Shown piece after piece: positions 33,847-40,522 of a stretch of 55,002 bases of DNA. How positions within the stretch are numbered: the first letter of the stretch is position 1; the number at the start of each line of letters is the position of its first letter. This DNA is from CAZYTX01 sp964650485 (GTDB lineage: Bacteria > RBG-13-61-14 > DATKZS01). The stretch lies in NCBI GenBank assembly GCA_964650485.1, contig CAZYTX010000024.1, forward strand, positions 1 through 55,002. Reading direction: 5' to 3'. Below the pieces are notes generated by a model, which did not search any database, was not told where the DNA came from, and worked only from the letters and a program-made list of their open reading frames with translations. The translations under genes were made by a program, and so were the position numbers.

Positions 33847-34123
33847 CACCTGCACGACCTTTTAAGGGCCGGGGTGGTGTAGAACAATGAGAAAGGGGTG
33901 GCTCCTGACCTCGATAGTGATGGGCCTCTTCGGCGCCGGCGCCGGCGTCGCCGTTTTCTTCGCCGCGGCCCTGGTAACCGAGGGCCTTTTCATACCCGTG
34001 GCCGCCGGGTTCGGGGCGCTGCTCCTCTCCGACCTGGTCCTGTTCGTGATGATATACCCCCGGCTGTTCCAGGCAGGTGAAAAGAAGTAAATCTCCACAA
34101 ACAGCGAAAAGATTGACCAGATC
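33847..34123 (+). repeat. Direct repeat copy 2, ending in a dead MNT-start remnant
   Basis: Starts at the base after the HEPN stop. It carries the last 12 kdsD codons, a second small membrane gene, and then a degraded copy of the first MNT codons: the ATG has become ATC, and the remnant reads ISTNSEKIDQI against MDTNNEKIDQI. Similarity then stops. Confidence 0.9.
33887..34090 (+). CDS. Small two-helix membrane protein (copy 2)
   Basis: Identical to the protein at 32916 for the first 58 residues; it then differs at three of nine (YPRLFQAGEKK against YPGLFQEGVKK). The first 174 bp of the two genes are identical in DNA. The Shine-Dalgarno that would have served a following MNT gene is lost. Function unknown; it faces the convergent permease gene. 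Confidence 0.58.
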   Translation: MRKGWLLTSIVMGLFGAGAGVAVFFAAALVTEGLFIPVAAGFGALLLSDLVLFVMIYPRLFQAGEKK

Positions 34124-34150
34124 GTGCCAAGGCCCGCCAGGGGCAGGTTG

Positions 34151-35980
34151 TCACCGCCTCCTCTTGCCCATGATTACCACGTCCCGTAGCGCCTCCTCGC
34201 TCCTTGCCGCCATCCACCTTTTCTCGAAGTCCGGGGCCATGGCGATCTGCGCGATGGCCGCCAGTGCCCGGAGGTGGAAGTTGCGCTCGTCCCTGGAGCC
34301 AACCAGCACGAACAGGGCGTGCACCGGCTCCTCCACGCACGAGAACTCGATGCCCTGCCGCGAGCGGGCCAGCAGCAGCTCGAAGGTTCGCTCGCCCGGC
34401 ACGATGATATGGGGTATGGCGAGCCCGGGGCTGATGACCGTGCAAGAGTCCCTCTCCCGCTCGAGCAAAAGCTCCAGCAACACCCCCTTGTCCGCTCCCA
34501 GCTTGTCCGCGAGCTCTTTTGCCGCCAGCTCCAAGAACTCCTCCGCGGACAGGGCCTCATCCAGGTCCAGCACGATGCAGCGCTCGATCAGCCGGTCGAA
34601 CTTGTCCTTCTGGATGTCGTCCCGCTCGTGGATGATCTCTTTTAGTTCCTGCTCCAGTGAGTGTGTGGTCAGCTCCCTGGCCGTGACCCTCTCGACAACG
34701 TGCAGTAGCGCGTACTCCCTGCTTGCCCTGATCCTGCCGTAGAACCAGTAGAGGAACAGGCCGGCGGCGATTGCGGACGAGCATATGGCAACCGTCTCCA
34801 GGCCGATCTCGAACAGCAGGAACCCGTAACCGATGACCCCGATGATCTGCACCCAGGGGTAGAGGGGCGCGCGGAAGCTCGGCTGGTAGTTCATCAGCCT
34901 GCTCTCGCGCATGATCACGTTTGCCAGACATGAGAATGCGTATGTGAGGATGAGCACGCTGGACGCGGCCTTTACTATCAGCTCCAGGTCGAGGAACAGG
35001 GCCCCGGTTATGAAAAGCCCGGTCACCAGGAGGGAGTAATGCGGGGTCTGGAACCTCTGGTTCAGGCGGCTGAGGAAACCCGGCAGCATCTGGTCGCGGC
35101 TGAGAGCCAAAGGATACCGCGAGGCCCCCATGACCCCGGCGTTGGTCGCGGAGATGAAACCGAGGACGGCGACCACGCTCAGGAGCGCCTTGCCGCGCGG
35201 CCCCATTATGGCCTCGGCCCCGTCGGACACGGGTCTTAAGCTCTCTGCCAGCTCGGATGGACCCGACACCCCGATGGTCACGAAGATGACGAGCGTGTAC
35301 ACGGCGACCACGACCAGCAGGGAGAGAATCATTCCCCGCGGCAGCACCCGGCCAGGGTCCTTGACCTCCTCGGCAAGGCTGGCTATCTTCAAGAGCCCGC
35401 CGTAGGATACGAATACGAAACCCGCGGTCGAGACTATTGCCGCGACCCCCCCGGGAGCGAACGGGTCGAAATGCGGTATGCTGCTAGCGGGAAGGCCCCG
35501 GACCGCGTAGAGCACCAGGGCGGAGATTATGACCAGCACCAGCACCACCTGCACCCTGCCGGCCTCCTTGACGCCCACGATATTAACAAGTATGAAAAAC
35601 GCGCACAGCAGCGCGGCAATGAGGTGCATGTCCACGCTGAAGAGCAGCCGCGCGAAGATGGCCATGCCCATGAGCTCGAACGCGCTTTTAAAGGCGAGCG
35701 CCAGGAAGGTTATCAGCCCGTACACCGTGCCCACCGCGGCCCCCATGCTCCGGGTCACGTAGAAGTAGGCGCCCCCGGCCTTGGGCATGGAGGAGGCCAG
35801 CTCCGCCTGGCTGAGCACACCGGCCCCGGCCAGCAGGGCGGCCAACAGATATGACACCAGCACCGCGGGGCCGGCCCGGGCGAAGGCCAGGCCGGGCAGT
35901 ATGAAAATCCCCGAGCTCATCATGGCCCCGGTGGTGATGCAGAACACGTCGAGCAGGGAAAGCTCTTTTTTAAGCTTCAT
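34151..35980 (-). CDS. APC-superfamily amino acid permease fused to a PTS EIIA-like domain
   Basis: Residues 1 to about 425 form a 12-helix APC transporter (LDVFCITTGAMMSSGIFILPG, SMPKAGGAYFYVTRSMG, FISATNAGVMGASRYPLALS). After a linker, residues about 458-609 resemble the fructose/nitrogen-type EIIA domain (PTS_EIIA_2): VLLELLLERE, then SPGLAIPHIIVPG with His524 at the phosphorylated position. Such a fusion suggests control of uptake by a phosphorelay or a regulatory EIIA-type domain. The amino acid carried is unknown. It is convergent with the MNT/HEPN region. Confidence 0.85.
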   Translation of the reverse strand: MKLKKELSLLDVFCITTGAMMSSGIFILPGLAFARAGPAVLVSYLLAALLAGAGVLSQAELASSMPKAGGAYFYVTRSMGAAVGTVYGLITFLALAFKSAFELMGMAIFARLLFSVDMHLIAALLCAFFILVNIVGVKEAGRVQVVLVLVIISALVLYAVRGLPASSIPHFDPFAPGGVAAIVSTAGFVFVSYGGLLKIASLAEEVKDPGRVLPRGMILSLLVVVAVYTLVIFVTIGVSGPSELAESLRPVSDGAEAIMGPRGKALLSVVAVLGFISATNAGVMGASRYPLALSRDQMLPGFLSRLNQRFQTPHYSLLVTGLFITGALFLDLELIVKAASSVLILTYAFSCLANVIMRESRLMNYQPSFRAPLYPWVQIIGVIGYGFLLFEIGLETVAICSSAIAAGLFLYWFYGRIRASREYALLHVVERVTARELTTHSLEQELKEIIHERDDIQKDKFDRLIERCIVLDLDEALSAEEFLELAAKELADKLGADKGVLLELLLERERDSCTVISPGLAIPHIIVPGERTFELLLARSRQGIEFSCVEEPVHALFVLVGSRDERNFHLRALAAIAQIAMAPDFEKRWMAARSEEALRDVVIMGKRRR

Positions 35981-36032
35981 GTCTTCTTAAACTTTAACAC
36001 AGCTTTGGCGGCCAGGCATGCGAGAACAGGAA

Positions 36033-36077
36033 AAAGGCGCCTTTGTCCCGAATATGCTTGTGTCTCTCGCAAAGGCG
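36033..36077. repeat. Inverted repeat upstream of the permease gene
   Basis: CGCCTTTG (36038-36045) pairs with CAAAGGCG (36070-36077); the left arm also sits in the palindrome AAAGGCGCCTTT. It lies in a 274-bp gap between two genes of the same strand; no gene is supported there. Confidence 0.35.
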
Positions 36078-36254
36078 GGCAACAGGCACATAGCTACGTG
36101 TGCGACCGAAGGGAGCGGGTGAGAGATAAAGGCGTAAAGGGCCACCACGTTGTGCAGCATGCGCCTGTGAGCTTCAGTCTCCCATACGGCTAAGAATCGG
36201 TGTGGGCCGCCCGGCATGGACCTTGTGAATTTGCCCGGCTCATGGGAGAGCTTG

Positions 36255-38327
36255 TCAATCTCCCTGGACCAGCTCCGATGCTTTTTGATAGTACTCCCTG
36301 TACTTTTCGTTTGCGGGGTTTATGCGCAGGGCCCTTGCAATGGCTTGCAGGGCCTTTGCCTGCTTCCCCAGCCTCTTGTAGCACATTCCCAGGTTGAAGT
36401 GGTACTCTGCGAAGCCGGGATACAGCTTGGTCGCCTTTTTGAAGTATTCGCTTGCCCGGGCGTACTTCTCCCTTCGGAAGAGTGCGGAGCCGTATATGTT
36501 GTAGGCCTTTGCGCTGCGGGGGTTTTTCTCCATCATGGTCTTTGCGGTTTGCATGGCCTCTTCATACCTCCCGGTGGCCACGTAGACCGCCCCCAGGTTG
36601 TAGTATGCCTCGTCGAACCCCGGGTGCACCCTGATGATCCTCTTCAGTATCCTCTCGGTCTTCTTGTAGTCGTTCATGCTGAAGTGCCAGGTCGCCAGGA
36701 TGTTCATCACCCTCCGGTTCCGGGGTTCTCCTTCCAGCAGCTCCTCCATTATGGCCACGGCCTTTTCCGGCCGGCCCCTGCTTTTCATCGCCACCGCTTC
36801 CCTCATGCGTGAGAGCACCTCGGTCTTGTCCTTGGGGTCCGGCATGGCGTTGGAAGGCCGCTCGCCCTGTCCCCCGGTGAATAGATACCCCAGGCTGGCC
36901 AGGCTCTCCCTTGTCTCGCGGTCCATTGGCCGGGCGCCTCCCTTTAAAGCGTTCTCGGCAAGGAGCTTCCTCTGCCTCTCCAGGGTCTTCTTCATGGCCT
37001 CGGCCCGGCCCCGGTTTTGCTCGTAGACGTTCTCCGTCTCGCCGGGGTCGGCTGCGAGGTCGTACAGCTCGGGCCTGGGGGCCTCCACGTACTTGAACCC
37101 CTGATGCCGCACGGCCCGGAGCGGGCTCCAGCCGAAGTTGTTCCACGGGGCCTCGGTCTCCATGACCACTGGCGCCTGCTCCCACCCTTCGGTCTCATTG
37201 TAGATCAGCGGCAGCAGGGACCTGCCCTGCATCTTTTCTGGGACCTCGATGCCGAGGGCAGCAAGTACAGTGGGCGCCACGTCCATGAGGCTCACCGTGC
37301 GCTCCACCCTGCGCCCCTCTGGCACCGCCCCGGGCAGTGACACCACCAGAGGCACGTGCATGGTGGAGTCATAGAGGAACACCGCGTGGGTGGGCTCGGC
37401 GTGCTCCATCAGCCCTTCCCCGTGGTCTGACGTAAGTATGAGCAGTGTTTTTTCTCGCAGGCCGTTATTATCGAGGGCGGCCATCACCCTCGAAAGCTCG
37501 TGGTCCACGTATGCGATCTCGGCGTCGTAGGGGTGCCCTGCGGCCTGCCTGAACCGCTCGGGGGCCTCGTACTCGGCATGCGGGTCGAAGTAATGCACCC
37601 ACAGCATCCACCGCTTGTCCTTGTTTTCCTCGATCCACTCGACCGCCCGGTCCGAGGTCTCGGTGGCCGGCATCTCCCTGTATCCCACGCCTTCATCCCC
37701 TCCCGTGGAGAGCATGTCGTCAAAATGGTCGAACCCCTGGTCGAGCCCGAACTGGCGCTGCACCACAAAGGCGGACACCACCGCGGCGGTTGAAAAGCCC
37801 TGGCCTTGCAGGGCCTCGGCAAGGGTGAGGGCCTCCCCCGGGAGCGCATAAAGTCCGTTGTCCATGACGTTGTGGTGCGCGGGATGGGTCCCGGTCATGA
37901 TGGTGGCGTGAGAGGGCAGGGTGATGGGCTGGAGCGCAAAAGCGGAGCTGAACAAGACGCCCTGGTCCGCGATCGAGTCCATCACCGGGGTTTGCGCCGG
38001 CCCGTACCCGTAGCAGCCCAGGCGGTCGGCGCGGCACGTGTCCACCGTGACCAGGAGGATGTTCAGTTTGTCCCGCACCCGCAGGAGGTCCGCGCTTTGG
38101 GCCCGGGTAAGAAAAGAGTAGGCCCCCCAGCCTGCCAGTGCCAGGGCAAGGACCGAAAGGGCTGCGAGAGCGGGCTTCTTCCACGAGCGCGGCGCAAGCT
38201 TGCCCTCCTCCACCAGGACCGCGCGCACCTCGGCCGGGCTGAGCCCCAGCTCCGCGGAAAGCTGTTTTATCCCCCTGCCCGGATACCCGCGGAGGATGGC
38301 CTTCCTCTTCTTGTTGGATACGGACAT
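36255..38327 (-). CDS. Membrane-anchored sulfatase-fold hydrolase with C-terminal TPR repeats; Thr at the nucleophile position
   Basis: The 690 residues are arranged as a short N-terminal helical region (possible helix-turn-helix, KQLSAELGLSPAEVRAVL), a membrane helix (about 52-73), an alkaline-phosphatase-superfamily domain (about 88-440) and TPR repeats (about 510-680). Metal-site motifs TVDTCRADRLGCYGY and TSDHGEGLMEH are present. The nucleophile region is ITLPSHATIMTG: Thr136 replaces the Cys/Ser that sulfatases convert to formylglycine, and His replaces the Arg of CxPSR. It is therefore probably not a sulfatase but a phosphodiesterase- or phosphatase-like enzyme, or an inactive scaffold. 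The active domain should face the periplasm. Confidence 0.82.
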   Translation of the reverse strand: MSVSNKKRKAILRGYPGRGIKQLSAELGLSPAEVRAVLVEEGKLAPRSWKKPALAALSVLALALAGWGAYSFLTRAQSADLLRVRDKLNILLVTVDTCRADRLGCYGYGPAQTPVMDSIADQGVLFSSAFALQPITLPSHATIMTGTHPAHHNVMDNGLYALPGEALTLAEALQGQGFSTAAVVSAFVVQRQFGLDQGFDHFDDMLSTGGDEGVGYREMPATETSDRAVEWIEENKDKRWMLWVHYFDPHAEYEAPERFRQAAGHPYDAEIAYVDHELSRVMAALDNNGLREKTLLILTSDHGEGLMEHAEPTHAVFLYDSTMHVPLVVSLPGAVPEGRRVERTVSLMDVAPTVLAALGIEVPEKMQGRSLLPLIYNETEGWEQAPVVMETEAPWNNFGWSPLRAVRHQGFKYVEAPRPELYDLAADPGETENVYEQNRGRAEAMKKTLERQRKLLAENALKGGARPMDRETRESLASLGYLFTGGQGERPSNAMPDPKDKTEVLSRMREAVAMKSRGRPEKAVAIMEELLEGEPRNRRVMNILATWHFSMNDYKKTERILKRIIRVHPGFDEAYYNLGAVYVATGRYEEAMQTAKTMMEKNPRSAKAYNIYGSALFRREKYARASEYFKKATKLYPGFAEYHFNLGMCYKRLGKQAKALQAIARALRINPANEKYREYYQKASELVQGD

Positions 38328-38448
38328 ATAAAAAGATTCTAGAACATCGGGCCGAGGCTGGCAACGACGTTGAGCCGACCGATCGGCGGCCCCTGGAAAT
38401 CTGCTCCCGGCTGTGGTAAAAGCATGAGCAGGAAAGACGGGTGGATAG

Positions 38449-39024
38449 ATGAGCGTTCAAGTCAGAAAGCACATCGGGGTGATGCCTCCGCACCAGACAA
38501 AGCACAGGAGGTTCATCGAGGATTTCCAGGGCGCGGTCACATCGAGCGCAAGGATCATCCCCCGCACGCGGTTTTACAACATCTCTTTTGAGAGGCTCCT
38601 CTACCTTTCCGAAAAAGGGTTTGCCTATGACGTGGTTATATGTTCGAGGATGAAGGACCACTCCGACCCGAGGAGGAACAACATCATCACCGCGGCATAC
38701 GAGCTGAGGAACAGGCTCGGCCTGGACACGGTGTTCGTGGTGTCGTTCAACGCGCTCCTGGCCGAGGTCAGGGGGCTTGACCCCAAGGTGGAGGAGCGCT
38801 ACATCTCCATCCTGGTCGAGCACGGGCAGGACCCGCAGAAAAGTGGCATCCACGGGATCATCTATACCACCTCCACTGACCCCACCTTCCTGGTGAGCAT
38901 AGTGGCCGACGTGCTGGACAACCCGGGCACCTACCTTGCCATCGAACAGGTGCACAGGATCGAGACCCAGGCGCACTTCTTGAACCACCCGCCCGGGCAT
39001 ACCCAGTACGGCATAGGGCAGTAG
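38449..39024 (+). CDS. Conserved-looking protein of unknown function
   Basis: A 191-residue soluble protein that I do not recognise. It reads as a mixed alpha/beta protein with no signal peptide or membrane helix. Notable segments are VRKHIGVMPPHQTKHRRFIE at the start, YDVVICSRMKDHSDPRRNNI, TVFVVSFNALLAEVRG, and a His-rich end (ETQAHFLNHPPGHTQYG). Codon usage matches the GC-rich genes around it, which supports a real gene. It is divergent from the sulfatase-fold gene and faces the lipoprotein gene. Confidence 0.6.
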   Translation: MSVQVRKHIGVMPPHQTKHRRFIEDFQGAVTSSARIIPRTRFYNISFERLLYLSEKGFAYDVVICSRMKDHSDPRRNNIITAAYELRNRLGLDTVFVVSFNALLAEVRGLDPKVEERYISILVEHGQDPQKSGIHGIIYTTSTDPTFLVSIVADVLDNPGTYLAIEQVHRIETQAHFLNHPPGHTQYGIGQ

Positions 39025-39039
39025 CTTCCAGATTTTTCC

Positions 39040-39100
39040 ACCACAAAGACACTACAAAGAAGGAGATTTTTTTAAAACTTGGTGCCCTTGGCTTTGTGGT
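39040..39100. repeat. CACAAAG-family imperfect inverted repeat, copy A
   Basis: ACCACAAAG (39040-39048) pairs with CTTTGTGGT (39092-39100). It starts 16 bp after a gene stop, between convergent genes. Related repeats occur at 47356, 49324 and 54554. Confidence 0.6.
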
Positions 39101-39127
39101 TAATGCACAATAAGTCAGCCCCATGCG

Positions 39128-39152
39128 AAAAAGGGCGGGATTGCTCCCGCCC
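39128..39152 (-). terminator. Rho-independent terminator of the lipoprotein gene
   Basis: GGGCGGGA and TCCCGCCC (39133-39152) form a perfect 8-bp GC stem with a 4-nt loop. On the reverse strand it is followed by TTTTT (39132-39128). It lies 72 bp beyond the stop of the minus-strand gene at 39225. Confidence 0.75.
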
Positions 39153-39224
39153 CTTCTCGAATTATAAGTGACCTTGCGGCCCTTTATTCCCTCCTTCTTG
39201 CTTGAAGACGGGGAAAAAAGCGGC

Positions 39225-40271
39225 TTAGTAGCTTATTGGACCGGTCGGCAGCCCGCACCCGCCGTCGCTGGTCCACTCCTGCGCCGAGGTGTCAACCGTG
39301 ACAACGGCGGAGCACGGCATGCTGGAAGCGTCCATCCCGTTCACCGTGACGTCGCTGCCGCTGATCGTATAGGTGACCGCGTCTCCGCTGCCGGTGACGT
39401 ACATGTGGATGGTCATGTTCAAAGTAGAAGATGGATACCCTGACACCTCGCTTTCAAAGTTGTCATAGGTGACGTCGTAGAAGGGGGCGTCAGCGTCCAC
39501 GGAGATGGTCCCGTTCATAGTGACTTCATAGCCGCCCTCGGTGGTGGTGCAGTCGGTGAAGACCATGTCGTAGGAGAAGTCGGTTTCCGAGGACGCGGTG
39601 CAGTCCTGCACGCTCACGCTTCCGCCGTCGGGGCATATGGCGCTGCTGTCAACCCCGGCCTCTATTTCGGTGCATACGCCCGCCTGGGCCGAGGTGATCA
39701 TGGCGCCCGCATCAAGATCCGCCACAAGGCCGCTCACGTTGGACTGGTTCACCTGTGCAGTGGGAGTGCCGCTCGTGAGCTCACTCATGGAAGGGGTGTT
39801 GCTGCCGCTGCCGCCGCCGCCGCAATCGCTGTCCTCTCCGTCCGTATACCCGTCGCAGTCGTTGTCAATGCCGTCGTCGCAGACCTCCGAGGCGCCGGGG
39901 TTTACGCTTGCATCGAAGTCGTCGCAGTCCACTTCAGTGCCGCAGCCTGCTTTGTCATAGTAGCCGTCGGCGTCGGCATCATAACAGGGGGCCCCAAGGC
40001 ATACCACCGGGATTTCCTCGCATGAACTGTCTATTATGCATTTTAAAGTATCAGAATCCTCTACACCGGCCTCTTTGCATCCCTGCACGCAAGAGTTATA
40101 GTCCGCAGTGCCAGTTATCTCCAGCAACCCGCATTCCTCCAGCTTGGCGCACGCGTTTTCACAGGTGTATTGGTCTCCGTCATCGTCGTCGCTGTCTCCG
40201 CATGCCATGAAGATAACCCCCGCGGCGAAAAGCAGCACAACAAGCATTGCAATCATTTTCTTTAATTTCAT
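39225..40271 (-). CDS. Cys-rich lipoprotein with MopE-like metal-binding motif
   Basis: The 348-residue precursor has a lipoprotein signal (KMIAMLVVLLFAAGVIFMAC; Cys would be lipidated). It then has an Asp-rich spacer and a Cys-patterned domain (CENACAKLEECG, SCVQGCKEAG). The MopE-type segment follows: DADADGYYDKAGCG, then CDDFDASVNPGASEVCDDG and DNDCDGYTDGEDSDC. Such acidic DxDxDG repeats probably bind calcium or copper. The C-terminal half is Thr/Ser-rich and beta-like. AAGGAGG before the start, and a strong terminator after the gene, suggest a single-gene unit. Role at the cell surface unknown. Confidence 0.8.
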   Translation of the reverse strand: MKLKKMIAMLVVLLFAAGVIFMACGDSDDDDGDQYTCENACAKLEECGLLEITGTADYNSCVQGCKEAGVEDSDTLKCIIDSSCEEIPVVCLGAPCYDADADGYYDKAGCGTEVDCDDFDASVNPGASEVCDDGIDNDCDGYTDGEDSDCGGGGSGSNTPSMSELTSGTPTAQVNQSNVSGLVADLDAGAMITSAQAGVCTEIEAGVDSSAICPDGGSVSVQDCTASSETDFSYDMVFTDCTTTEGGYEVTMNGTISVDADAPFYDVTYDNFESEVSGYPSSTLNMTIHMYVTGSGDAVTYTISGSDVTVNGMDASSMPCSAVVTVDTSAQEWTSDGGCGLPTGPISY

Positions 40272-40522
40272 TTCTTCTTCCTCCTTTATTCTCTGTTCTT
40301 TGTAGACTTTAAATCACTCCGCGATGGTTAATTACTACATACACCGCTCTTCCTCCCTTGCCTTTATGTCCAGGCCTGTCCATTTCTCTGCGCTTTCGAG
40401 TAGATGCCTTGTTTTTGTATAATCGCTCCATTCCTATAGCACCTTTTGCAAAATCGTTCAAATGCTCGACCCGAAATGCATGGCGCCCGGTCTGGGTGCG
40501 CCGTTGCTGACACCGACTTTTT

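Noticed and set aside
35987..36217. 76-codon minus-strand frame between the sulfatase-fold and permease genes
   Set aside because: No ribosome site, odd composition and an inverted repeat within it; not supported as a gene.
36255..38327. Calling the gene a sulfatase
   Set aside because: The formylglycine motif is missing (TLPSH instead of CxPSR), so only the fold is assigned.
37720..39000. 426-codon minus-strand frame spanning two genes
   Set aside because: It overlaps the sulfatase-fold gene in another frame and the gene at 38449 antisense; the Arg/Pro/Gly-rich composition is typical of shadow frames.
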